Source of the DNA: an uncultured Collinsella sp.
GTDB taxonomy: Bacteria > Actinomycetota > Coriobacteriia > Coriobacteriales > Coriobacteriaceae
Direction of reading: 5' to 3'
Length of the DNA: 10,642 bases
Assembly (NCBI GenBank): GCA_902490095.1
Contig: CABUCQ010000065.1
Coordinates: 1 to 10,642 of the forward strand
This document shows positions 1 to 7,034 of the stretch, piece by piece. Each line of letters opens with the position of its first letter. The stretch's first letter is position 1. Both the position numbers and the translations under genes were made by a program. Under the pieces are notes generated by a model, which did no database searches, had not been told where the DNA came from, and saw only the letters and a program-made list of their open reading frames with translations.

Positions 1-1179
1 CGCCGTCGCGGCAAGTTGCTGGGCGAGCCTAAGCCGGAGGCCAAGCTTCCGGGCGGCGTGGTGCAGCCCTCGTTGCCGTTTGGCGAACCGGAGCCCACGT
101 CCGAGCCTGCAAGCGAGCAGGAGACGCCGGCCGCCGAGCAGGTTGCTGCCGCCGAGACCGTCGCGCCCGCGCCCGAGGCCGCGCCCGCAGCCACCGAGGT
201 CGCATCGGAGCCCAATGACCACCTGGCAGCCATGATGCGCCGCAGCGCCCGCCGCGAGGAAGCCTACGTGCCCACCTCGCAGCTCCGCCGCTTCACCCTG
301 CCCGATTCGGCGCCCATCATGCGCCGCGTTATGGGCTTTCTGTCCGACCAGGCCCGCACGCTCATCCATGCCGGCGTGTCGCGCGACCGCATCTGCATTG
401 ATCCTGGCCCGGGCTTTGGTAAGTCGGCTAACGAGGACATCGTCATCCAGCGCGAGACTGCCAAGATGGCGTCACTGGGCTATCCGCTCATGTGCGCCGT
501 GTCGCGCAAGCGCTTTGTGGGCGCCGTCTCGGGTGTGACCGAGGCCGCCGAGCGCGATGCCGCTACGTTTGGCGTGTGCCTGGGCGCCATCCAGGCCGGT
601 GCCAACATCGTGCGCGTGCACGACGCCGCGGGTTTTGCGCAGTTCCTGAACGGTTACTGGGCGGTTGCCAAGCCGCAGCCGCGCCGCGCGTTTGTGGCTG
701 TGGGCTCCAACCTGGGGCATCGCTGCGACAACATCCGCGCTGCACGCGAGATGATCGCCGAGATTCCACTCACCTGCGTGTCCAACTCCTCCAAGATCTA
801 CGAGAGCGAGCCTGCCTACGAGACGCGCCAGGACGCGTTTGCCAACGCCGTCATCGAGATCAAGACCGAGCTGGCGCCGTTGGTGCTGCTCGACGAGCTT
901 ATGAAGATCGAGGCCGAGCTGGGGCGCGACCGCTCCAAAAAGGCCAAGGCCAACGGTCCGCGCACCATCGACCTGGACCTGCTGTGGATGGACGGCGAGA
1001 CCCACGGCGGCAAAAAGCTGCGCCTGCCGCATCCGCTGATCGGCGAACGCGACTTTGTGCTGGTGCCGCTCGAGGACCTGATGCACGACCCGGCGCGGTT
1101 CTTCCGCTACAACGGCGTCGAGGTCAAGGAGCCCGAGGACCGCGTGGGCCATATCGTGGGCGAATTGGGGCGTATGTAG
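1..1179 (+). CDS. folP-folK: Dihydropteroate synthase-HPPK fusion (FolP-FolK), 5'-truncated by the window
   Basis: The frame is open from base 1, so the gene starts outside the window; 392 codons are visible. Residues about 8-72 are a Pro/Ala/Glu-rich low-complexity stretch. Residues about 90-222 are the C-terminal half of a dihydropteroate synthase TIM barrel: DPGPGFGK (from residue 134), SRKRFVG (from 168) and an RVHD motif (205-208) that binds substrate. From about residue 229 a full HPPK domain begins with FVAVGSNLG and carries the signature GPRTIDLDLL (from 319), whose two Asp residues bind Mg2+ in this family. HPPK pyrophosphorylates 6-hydroxymethyl-dihydropterin and DHPS joins the product to p-aminobenzoate to give dihydropteroate in cytosolic folate synthesis, so the fusion joins consecutive steps. 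The stop codon directly abuts the ATG of the next gene, implying one operon. The low-complexity insert within the DHPS part is unusual. Confidence 0.95.
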   Translation, partial: RRRGKLLGEPKPEAKLPGGVVQPSLPFGEPEPTSEPASEQETPAAEQVAAAETVAPAPEAAPAATEVASEPNDHLAAMMRRSARREEAYVPTSQLRRFTLPDSAPIMRRVMGFLSDQARTLIHAGVSRDRICIDPGPGFGKSANEDIVIQRETAKMASLGYPLMCAVSRKRFVGAVSGVTEAAERDAATFGVCLGAIQAGANIVRVHDAAGFAQFLNGYWAVAKPQPRRAFVAVGSNLGHRCDNIRAAREMIAEIPLTCVSNSSKIYESEPAYETRQDAFANAVIEIKTELAPLVLLDELMKIEAELGRDRSKKAKANGPRTIDLDLLWMDGETHGGKKLRLPHPLIGERDFVLVPLEDLMHDPARFFRYNGVEVKEPEDRVGHIVGELGRM

Positions 1180-1881
1180 ATGATCGAGATGAATGCTGTT
1201 GCCGCTGGCACCGAGCTCGACGCGGCGCGCGACGCGGGCCGCGAGGGCATGTCCGCGGGCTGGTGCGCGTGGAGCGCGGGCGATGCATCGCTGATGTTTT
1301 CGCTGGTCGTGCGCCCCGATGTGAACATGCATGCCTTCCACGGCCTGCCGTTTGTGGCGGCTATGGGCATGATGGACGCGCTTGTGGGCACGGCTTCGAC
1401 GCCGGGGTTGGGCCTTGCCGGTAAGGTGGGTATCCAGTGGCCGAGCGATATCGTGTGCGGTGCGCCTGCGTTTGAGACGTCGCTCGCGCGTGTTGCCGTG
1501 AACGGCGGTGCCGGTGCTGCGGGCATGTTCGGTGCCGTGACGGTGGATATTGAGCGTTCGGCGCTGAGCGAGCTTGGTGTGGACGTGGCTGACGAAGCGC
1601 TGGTCGAGACGCTGGCCGCCGCCGTGCTGGCCCGCGTGGACGCCTGGGCGGTTGTTGCCAACACGCCGCAAGGCGCCGCAGGGCCGCTGGCTCCCGTGCT
1701 GGGCGAGTACTTCGACATGGTGCCGCTGCTGGGTCGCCAGGTCGCGGCGGTGTCGCCCAACGGCTTGCCGCTTGCGGTCGGCGTGTTCGCGGGCCTGGAC
1801 ATCTGGGGCCGCGCGACTATCAAGACCGACGCCGGCGAGCAGGAGTTTCCGCCCGAGGCCGTGCGGATTCGCGGTCTGTAG
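1180..1881 (+). CDS. Divergent biotin-protein-ligase-like (BPL/LplA fold) protein
   Basis: This 233-residue protein follows the folP-folK stop with no gap, so the two are probably translationally coupled; a second ATG lies three codons in. Its layout resembles the BPL catalytic core: SLMFSLVV near residue 45, GIQWPSD (W87-P-S-D90) where BPLs have KWPND, then the C-terminal ligase part EYFDMVPLLGRQV and a small beta-rich end (GLDIWGRATI, PPEAVRIRGL). Known BPLs biotinylate acetyl-CoA carboxylase using ATP. Several expected features are altered. The N-terminal part before the biotin loop is short. The GRGRxGRxW loop is replaced by GREGMSAGWCAW. The Lys and Asn of KWPND are Gln and Ser. The RKLAGIL stretch that follows in BirA is unrecognisable. 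It could be a strongly diverged ligase, a lipoyl/octanoyl-transferase relative, or a non-catalytic homologue. Fold membership is fairly likely; activity is doubtful. Confidence 0.7.
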   Translation: MIEMNAVAAGTELDAARDAGREGMSAGWCAWSAGDASLMFSLVVRPDVNMHAFHGLPFVAAMGMMDALVGTASTPGLGLAGKVGIQWPSDIVCGAPAFETSLARVAVNGGAGAAGMFGAVTVDIERSALSELGVDVADEALVETLAAAVLARVDAWAVVANTPQGAAGPLAPVLGEYFDMVPLLGRQVAAVSPNGLPLAVGVFAGLDIWGRATIKTDAGEQEFPPEAVRIRGL

Positions 1882-1920
1882 CGCGGGGCGTTCGCGCCCA
1901 AAGATAGACATGACAACAAG

Positions 1921-1950
1921 ACCCTCCTCGGCCTGTGCCGGGGAGGGTTT
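1921..1950 (+). terminator. Intrinsic terminator-like hairpin after the folate/ligase operon
   Basis: A 12-bp stem (ACCCTCCTCGGC at 1921-1932 with GCCGGGGAGGGT at 1937-1948, one G-T wobble) closes a CTGT loop about 40 nt after the stop of the ligase-like gene. The following T-run is only three bases, so it is a weak canonical terminator, but its strength and position between convergent genes fit a transcription stop. Confidence 0.65.
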
Positions 1951-1979
1951 CGCCTATCTGGGGAATGGGTTGCCAGCGC

Positions 1980-2022
1980 CCTATTCCTCAAAACTGAAAA
2001 TTTTTCGATTTTGAGGAATAGG
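1980..2022. repeat. AT-rich 43-nt near-perfect palindrome between convergent genes
   Basis: The 14-bp arms CCTATTCCTCAAAA (1980-1993) and TTTTGAGGAATAGG (2009-2022) are perfect inverted copies. The centre continues the symmetry: GAAAA (1996-2000) pairs with TTTTC (2002-2006) around T2001, with one mismatch and one wobble between the two stems. It stands out as AT-rich in GC-rich DNA. It lies between the convergent ligase-like and coaX genes, and both RNA strands would form a long hairpin with A/T tracts inside it. It may be a bidirectional terminator, a protein-binding palindrome or a dispersed repeat; the sequence alone does not decide. Confidence 0.7.
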
Positions 2023-2079
2023 CTTGGCGAGCATTTGCGGGGGCTGTGGCATCGGGCGTGCTCGACTTAAGCCCCTGCT

Positions 2080-2853
2080 CTATCCCAGCTCCTGCATGCG
2101 GCGGTAGATTTCGCAGATGCCCTTGATGGTGAGTTGGCCGTCTACCACGTCGAAGGCATCGGTCGAGCCGGCGACGATGCCGGCGAGACCGCCTGTGGCG
2201 ATAACGGTGGCATCGTCGCGGCCCAGCTCGCGCTTCATGCGCGCGACCAGGCCTTCGGCCATGGCGGCGGCGCCCATCACGGCGCCGACCTTGATGCATT
2301 CCTCGGTGTCACGGCCGATGGCGTGCTCGGGCGCCTCGAGCGGAACGCTGGCGAGCTTGGCAGCGCGGGCAGCTAGCGCGTCCATGGAGATGCGGATGCC
2401 CGGCGCGATCGCTCCGCCAATGTAATAGCCGTCCTCATCGATGACGTCGATATTGGTCGCGGTACCAAAGTCCACCACGATCGCTGGCGCGCCGTAGAAA
2501 GCTTCGGCTGCGACGGCGTTAGCTACGCGGTCGGCGCCCACGGCCTGGGGTCGCGCCGCACGCAGCTTGGTCACGGCGGCCGTCTGCGGCCCGATGACGA
2601 TGGCGTCTGCGGCAATGCGGTCGGCCACGGCGTGCCATTCGCGCGAGAGCTGCGGCACCACGCCGGCAAAGGCGATCGCGTCGACCGCGCCGAGCGAGAG
2701 GTCGTACATCTTAAAGAAGCCCATCAGGCGCACGTGGATCTCGTCGGCGGTATAGGAGCGGTCGGTGGGCATGCGCCACGACTGCACCAGCTCGTCTCCG
2801 TCAAACAGGCCCATGGCCGTCTGCGTATTTCCCATATCGATAGCGAGCAGCAT
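2080..2853 (-). CDS. coaX: Type III pantothenate kinase
   Basis: CoaX phosphorylates pantothenate with ATP, the first step of coenzyme A synthesis. The 257-residue protein has the usual length and carries the ASKHA-fold motifs of the family: DMGNTQTAMG at residues 6-15 (phosphate-binding loop), GADR at 106-109, VVDFGTATNID from 126 (second phosphate motif), GGAIAPG at 146-152 and a late TGGLAG. The type III family is insensitive to CoA feedback and needs a monovalent cation. The ATG at 2853 is chosen because GGGAG (2859-2863 on this strand) sits 5 nt upstream. An in-frame ATG seven codons earlier would place that GGGAG inside the gene. Any longer frame upstream runs antisense through the tRNA gene and is not credible. 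The gene converges on the folate operon across the palindrome and diverges from the tRNA. It is probably transcribed alone. Confidence 0.95.
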   Translation of the reverse strand: MLLAIDMGNTQTAMGLFDGDELVQSWRMPTDRSYTADEIHVRLMGFFKMYDLSLGAVDAIAFAGVVPQLSREWHAVADRIAADAIVIGPQTAAVTKLRAARPQAVGADRVANAVAAEAFYGAPAIVVDFGTATNIDVIDEDGYYIGGAIAPGIRISMDALAARAAKLASVPLEAPEHAIGRDTEECIKVGAVMGAAAMAEGLVARMKRELGRDDATVIATGGLAGIVAGSTDAFDVVDGQLTIKGICEIYRRMQELG

Positions 2854-2900
2854 GTCTACTCCCAGTGTCGGCATAAAAGGACGCGCACCATTGTATACGT

Positions 2901-2912
2901 GCCGTCGACGGC
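2901..2912. promoter_or_regulatory. 12-bp perfect palindrome upstream of coaX
   Basis: GCCGTCGACGGC is a perfect dyad about 50 nt upstream of the coaX start. It lies just upstream, on the coaX strand, of a TATACAAT-like stretch (2890-2897) that could be a -10 element without a clear -35. It could be an operator, but short GC-rich palindromes also occur by chance in such DNA. Confidence 0.25.
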
Positions 2913-2989
2913 GCTCGGCTGCGATTCGTTTACGGTGATAGGGGCTGAGGGGTTTAAATATGAAGGAATTATGCTCTACGAGATTTTCC

Positions 2990-3018
2990 TTGCCGCTTAC
3001 CGAACTCCCGCGTAATAT
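2990..3018 (+). promoter_or_regulatory. Sigma70-type promoter of the tRNA(fMet) gene
   Basis: TTGCCG (2990-2995) and TAATAT (3013-3018) are separated by exactly 17 nt and match the housekeeping -35 and -10 consensus well. Transcription would start near 3025, leaving a leader of about 25 nt before the mature tRNA at 3050. Confidence 0.75.
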
Positions 3019-3049
3019 TCTTTCTTGCGCACATGAGGCGCCCAGACAT

Positions 3050-3126
3050 TGCGGGGTGGAGCAGTCTGGTAGCTCGCCGGGCTCATAACCCGGAGGTCGT
3101 AGGTTCAAATCCTGCCCCCGCGACCA
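3050..3126 (+). tRNA. Initiator tRNA-fMet (anticodon CAT)
   Basis: A 77-nt cloverleaf with encoded CCA (3124-3126). The anticodon CAT is at 3084-3086 in the loop CTCATAA, closed by the stem CCGGG/CCCGG. The three consecutive G:C pairs next to the loop are the hallmark of initiator tRNAs and allow P-site binding. The acceptor stem GCGGGG/CCCCGC is preceded by T at position 1 facing G at position 72. Lack of a Watson-Crick 1:72 pair is another initiator feature, although the E. coli form is C:A rather than T:G. The T arm has the canonical GGTTCAAATCC. The restriction cluster begins about 200 nt downstream, and tRNA 3' ends are common integration sites. Confidence 0.97.
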
Positions 3127-3136
3127 AGACTTTTAG

Positions 3137-3174
3137 CAGCCCAGAGGCATTGTTCCTCTGGGCTGTTTTATTTT
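3137..3174 (+). terminator. Intrinsic terminator of the tRNA(fMet) gene
   Basis: A perfect 11-bp stem, CAGCCCAGAGG (3137-3147) with CCTCTGGGCTG (3155-3165), closes a 7-nt loop and is followed by TTTTATTTT. This is a textbook Rho-independent terminator 10 nt after the tRNA CCA. It isolates the tRNA from the downstream restriction genes, which therefore need their own promoter. A TTGACA at 3178-3183 lies just after it, but no good -10 element follows at the right distance. Confidence 0.93.
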
Positions 3175-3331
3175 ATCTTGACAATGCAGCGAGGACTCCT
3201 GAGCGGAATATGAGCAGATTGCAACGACCGCCAGGACAAAAGGGATACCAATAAAACTAAAACCAGCTAAAAAGAAGTGAAGAACCCGTAGAATCTTTCT
3301 CAGTGGAAAAGGCTATCAAGTGAGGGTCCGT

Positions 3332-6118
3332 ATGCCGGGAAAGAAAGCCGATGCAGAAGCTTTTGCAAGCAGGTGGGCGAACAAGGGAAATGAGAACCAG
3401 GACACGCAACGGTTCTGGATCGACTTCTATCAGAATGTCCTGGGTGTTGAGGATGCGGTCTCGAGACTTGAGTTCGAGAAGCCCGTCTCCACCGATGCGA
3501 GCACGCGCGATGGGTATATCGACGTCTTCATACCGTCGGCCAAAACCCTTGTCGAACAGAAGTCGCTGGGAATCGACCTCGCCAAGGAGGAGACGCGCCA
3601 GGGCCGCAAGGTGACGCCCGCGAAGCAGGGCAACGCCTACGCCCAGGGTATGCCCCTCTCCCAACAGCCGCGCTACATCATCGCTTGCAATTTTGCCGAG
3701 TTTTGGGTCTTCGACCGCGAGCGGGATTCGCTATGCAGGGAGCCGCTTTTCAAGTTGCCGCTCGCCGAGCTCCCCAAGAACCTCGCTGCCATTCAGTTCC
3801 TCAAGGGCGGGGCGGAGGCCCCGGCCACGATCTCCCGCGCCGTTTCCGTCGAGGCCGGCAAGATCATGTCGAAACTCCATGACCAAGTCGCCGAGGCGTT
3901 CGATGATCCCGACACGCCCGAGAATCACCATGCGCTCTCCGTGCTCATGACGCGCCTCATGTTCCTCATGTTCTGCGAGGACTCGGGACTCGTGGCCCCC
4001 AACGCCTTCCGCGACTACGTCGCCCACTTCTCGGCAGGCGATCTCAGGCGCGGCCTCAAGGACCTTTTCGTTTGGCTCGACACCAAGGACGAGGAACGCG
4101 ACAAGTACGCCGAGCCCTGGCTGAAGAAACTGCCCTACATGAACGGCGGCCTCTTCCGCGAGAAGACGGAGATTCCGCCCCTGTCCGAGAACTTCCGCCA
4201 TACGCTCATCGTCGAGGGGTGCCAGGAGTTTGATTGGTCGGGCGTGAGCCCCACGGTTTTCGGCTCCATCTTCGAGGGGGCGCTGTCCCACGACCACCGC
4301 CGCGCAAACGGCCAGCACTTCACGAGCCCCGAAAACATCCACAAGGTCATAGACCCGCTCTTCTTTGACTGCCTCAAGGCCGAGTTCGACGAGGCGTGTG
4401 CTAAGCCCGTCGCGGGCGGCGCGAGGACCCGTGCGCTCAAGGACCTTCACGAGAAGATCGGTGGCATCTCCATCCTCGATCCAGCCGCAGGTTCCGGTAA
4501 CTTTCTCACCGAAAGCTATCTCTGCCTGAGACAGCTGGAGAATCGCATCCTCTTCGAGCTCCAGGGTGAGCAGACGTCATTCAGCTTTGAGGATTCCGGC
4601 GATCGCGACGTGCTGGTCAACCTAAAGAACTTCCATGGTATTGAGCTGGAGGACTTCGCTTGCTGCGTTGCCCGCACGGCTCTCTGGATCGCCGAGAAGC
4701 AGGCGGACGCTGACACCGCAAAAGTGACGCAGCGCGTCTACCAGGAACTCCCGCTCACGGACTATGAGGGCATCGTCAACGCCAACGCGCTACGTACCGA
4801 CTGGAACGACGTCGTCGCGGCTGATGGGGTCGACTACGTCCTCGGAAACCCGCCGTTCTTGGGTCAGGCCATGCAGTCAAAAGAACAATCGAATGATGTT
4901 TCCTCGCTGTTCGATGGGTTAAGCAATGCGGGAAAACTGGACTATGTTGCTGGCTGGTTTAAAAAGGCGGCCGACTATTCCAAGGGCACCAACATTCGAT
5001 GCGCTTTCGTTTCTTCGAATTCCATTTGTCAGGGCGAATCAGTGGGATCCCTTTGGAAGATTCTTTCCGAAGCGGGCTGCGTGATTAATTTTGCGTATAC
5101 GACGTTCCTTTGGGATAGCGAGGCTTCAGACAAAGCGGGCGTGATGTGCGTTATCGTTGGCTTCTCGATGTTTGAAGATGGCCATAAAAAGGTCTTGTTC
5201 GGCGCTGATGGGCCAATATTCGCTTCTCATATCAATGGATACCTAAAGAGCGCTCCAGACGTATGGATTAAAAACAGGAAAAAGTGTATTAATCGGCGCG
5301 GCTGCAAAGTCACGCAGGGGAGTCAGCCTATGGAGAATGGACAGCTTCTCTTTTCGGCTGAAGAAAAGAAGCAGTTCCTGAGTAGATATCCAGATTGCGA
5401 AAAGCTATTTCGTCCCTTCGTTGGAAGCCGCGAGTTTCTGAATGAAACCGACTTCTCACGCTACTGTCTCTGGCTTGATGGAGTTAATCCTGCGGAGTAT
5501 ACGAACAACACTGAAATAATGAAACGTATCAGAGCCGTTCGTGAGTATCGCGCATCAAACAAAATTCCGAGAATTCGCAAGACCGCTGATAGCCCACAAC
5601 TATTTACACAGATTAGGCAGCCGGAGAACGACTACATCATAATTCCTAGAGTTTCGTCCGCACGGCGGAAGTACATTCCTATTGGCTATGTCTCCAGAAG
5701 TGTGGTGGCGAGCGACGCCGTTGTAATCGTTGACGGAGCAAGCATGTTTGACTTCGGGTTGCTCATGTCGCAGACACACAATGCCTGGATGAGAACCGTT
5801 GCCGGTAGGTTGAAAAATGACTACCGATATGCTCCATCCGTGTACTACAACTTTCCCTATCCAGATGCTGACCAAGACGACATCAACGAAATTGAGGAGC
5901 GGGCGAAAGCTGTTATAAAGGCTAGGTCCAATTACCCTGATTGCTCCTTGGCAACACTGTATGGAGCCGATTCGTTCTTCCTGTTCAGCGATTTAGTTAA
6001 GGCCCATTCTGATTTGGACGCGGCCGTTGAGTCTGCATATGGCATGAGTTTCGATGGAGACGAAGAAAAGATCGTCGCCCATCTGTTCAGTCTTTATGCC
6101 GAAAAAGTTGGTGAGTAG
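3332..6118 (+). CDS. MmeI-family type IIL restriction-modification enzyme (fused nuclease and adenine methyltransferase)
   Basis: At 928 residues this matches the length of MmeI-like enzymes, which carry cutting, methylation and target recognition in one chain. The N-terminal domain has the family's nuclease motif D64-x10-E75-Q-K77 (YIDVF...LVEQKS) followed by RYIIACNFAEFWVFD. After a helical linker comes the methyltransferase core: motif I DPAAGSGNFL (from D383) binds AdoMet, and motif IV NPPF (506-509) fits N6-adenine methylation. Residues after about 510 hold the rest of the catalytic domain, the target recognition domain and the C-terminal part. The ATG at 3332 is chosen because GAGGG (3322-3326) lies 5 nt upstream; a GTG at 3320 is possible. 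Base composition falls sharply after the NPPF codons: about 70% GC in 4261-4320 against about 48% in 5581-5640, counted by hand. This suggests a recombined recognition half. The target sequence cannot be read from the gene. Confidence 0.92.
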   Translation: MPGKKADAEAFASRWANKGNENQDTQRFWIDFYQNVLGVEDAVSRLEFEKPVSTDASTRDGYIDVFIPSAKTLVEQKSLGIDLAKEETRQGRKVTPAKQGNAYAQGMPLSQQPRYIIACNFAEFWVFDRERDSLCREPLFKLPLAELPKNLAAIQFLKGGAEAPATISRAVSVEAGKIMSKLHDQVAEAFDDPDTPENHHALSVLMTRLMFLMFCEDSGLVAPNAFRDYVAHFSAGDLRRGLKDLFVWLDTKDEERDKYAEPWLKKLPYMNGGLFREKTEIPPLSENFRHTLIVEGCQEFDWSGVSPTVFGSIFEGALSHDHRRANGQHFTSPENIHKVIDPLFFDCLKAEFDEACAKPVAGGARTRALKDLHEKIGGISILDPAAGSGNFLTESYLCLRQLENRILFELQGEQTSFSFEDSGDRDVLVNLKNFHGIELEDFACCVARTALWIAEKQADADTAKVTQRVYQELPLTDYEGIVNANALRTDWNDVVAADGVDYVLGNPPFLGQAMQSKEQSNDVSSLFDGLSNAGKLDYVAGWFKKAADYSKGTNIRCAFVSSNSICQGESVGSLWKILSEAGCVINFAYTTFLWDSEASDKAGVMCVIVGFSMFEDGHKKVLFGADGPIFASHINGYLKSAPDVWIKNRKKCINRRGCKVTQGSQPMENGQLLFSAEEKKQFLSRYPDCEKLFRPFVGSREFLNETDFSRYCLWLDGVNPAEYTNNTEIMKRIRAVREYRASNKIPRIRKTADSPQLFTQIRQPENDYIIIPRVSSARRKYIPIGYVSRSVVASDAVVIVDGASMFDFGLLMSQTHNAWMRTVAGRLKNDYRYAPSVYYNFPYPDADQDDINEIEERAKAVIKARSNYPDCSLATLYGADSFFLFSDLVKAHSDLDAAVESAYGMSFDGDEEKIVAHLFSLYAEKVGE

Positions 6119-6119
6119 C

Positions 6120-7034
6120 GTGAGGAGAAACATTCCAAAGCCAAAAGAACGAACGGAATTATCTGTGTTAGATAGTGTCGGGGAGGGTATTGGGGACCTA
6201 AAGGCCGAGGCCGATCGACAGGAGGAGGAAGCCCAAAGATGTGCCATCGCCTTCCTCAAGAAGGTTATGAGGCTGAAAGGAGTGGCAATCGAGCGCGACC
6301 ATTTCCTCCGCTCAGAGTTCCGGAAACGGGGCGTTGCGGACGAGCGGGTAGAGCTCGCGATTTCAACGAGCCCAGCCGCCGCCGGGATGGATTCCGACCT
6401 TGTCGACTCCATCGCGAGGGACGTCATTGATTTCGAAACGAAGAAATCGACCGTCCTTTCGTTCTCCGCGGGATTGCCCGGAGGACTCGCGATGCTCGGG
6501 ACGATCCCGGCGGACGTGACGCAGTACTATGTCCACGCCTTTCGAATCATGCAGAAACTGGCGTATCTCTACGGCTGGCAGTCCTTCATCGACGATTGCG
6601 ACGAAATGGACGATGAGATCTTGGCGGCCTTCGCCCTTCTCCTGGCCGTGATGGCCGGGGTGAGCGGTGCCAACTCCGCCTTGACGGCGTTTTCCAAAAC
6701 GGTTCAGGCCAATGTGGCCAAGAAGGTCGCCAACAAGGCGCTTATGCAGACAAGTTACTACCCGATCATCAAAAAGGTACTTGCCGGGATCGGCGTCAAG
6801 ATCACCAAAAGCAGTTTCGGCGACGCGGTGAGCAAAGTCGTTCCGGTCGTCGGTGGGTTCATCTCGGGAGGCCTCACGTTCGTCAGCCTCAAGGGCGGGG
6901 CCAGGAGACTTGCAGGGGAGCTCAGGTCATTGCCACAGGCGACAGGCCCCTTGACCGCAGTGGCGGTTGAGCCTTTTACTGATTTTGCTGAAATGAAGGG
7001 GGTGATGAGCGATGACGATGCCCAAATGGCATGA
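6120..7034 (+). CDS. EcsC-family-like protein with hydrophobic segments
   Basis: A 304-residue product sits between two restriction genes. The N-terminal ~110 residues are charged and helical. Then comes an EcsC-like core: LSFSAGLPGGLAMLGTIPAD (113-132), YYVHAFRIMQKLAYLYGW (136-153), a hydrophobic stretch ILAAFALLLAVMAG near 170, and VPVVGGFISGGLTF (241-254) followed by ARRLAGEL, which resembles the C-terminal end of EcsC proteins. The biochemical role of EcsC proteins is unclear; the hydrophobic, glycine-rich parts suggest membrane contact. The start is uncertain. GTG 6120 has GGTGAG 4 nt upstream. GTG 6111 would overlap the preceding stop. ATG 6054 would overlap the upstream gene by 65 nt and has no ribosome-binding site. 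The strongest Shine-Dalgarno, GAGGAG (6122-6127), precedes an in-frame ATT at 6132. Its 3' end overlaps mrr. Context suggests a role with the restriction genes. Confidence 0.75.
   Translation: MRRNIPKPKERTELSVLDSVGEGIGDLKAEADRQEEEAQRCAIAFLKKVMRLKGVAIERDHFLRSEFRKRGVADERVELAISTSPAAAGMDSDLVDSIARDVIDFETKKSTVLSFSAGLPGGLAMLGTIPADVTQYYVHAFRIMQKLAYLYGWQSFIDDCDEMDDEILAAFALLLAVMAGVSGANSALTAFSKTVQANVAKKVANKALMQTSYYPIIKKVLAGIGVKITKSSFGDAVSKVVPVVGGFISGGLTFVSLKGGARRLAGELRSLPQATGPLTAVAVEPFTDFAEMKGVMSDDDAQMA

Noticed and set aside
472..1991. Long minus-strand frames (to 479 residues) opposite folP-folK and the ligase-like gene
   Set aside because: High-GC DNA gives long antisense frames; these are His/Arg/Ala-rich and lack motifs, while the plus-strand products have clear family motifs.
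2854..3108. Extension of the coaX frame upstream to give a 342-residue protein
   Set aside because: The extra N-terminal part is antisense to the tRNA gene and its promoter, and the ribosome-binding site at 2859-2863 supports the ATG at 2853.
3178..3206. TTGACA as promoter of the MmeI-like gene
   Set aside because: The hexamer is perfect, but the sequence 17 nt downstream (GAGCGG) is not a -10 element, so it is not listed as a promoter.
3033..3254. Plus-strand frame of 73 residues covering the tRNA
   Set aside because: It is simply the tRNA and its terminator read as protein, a common artefact.
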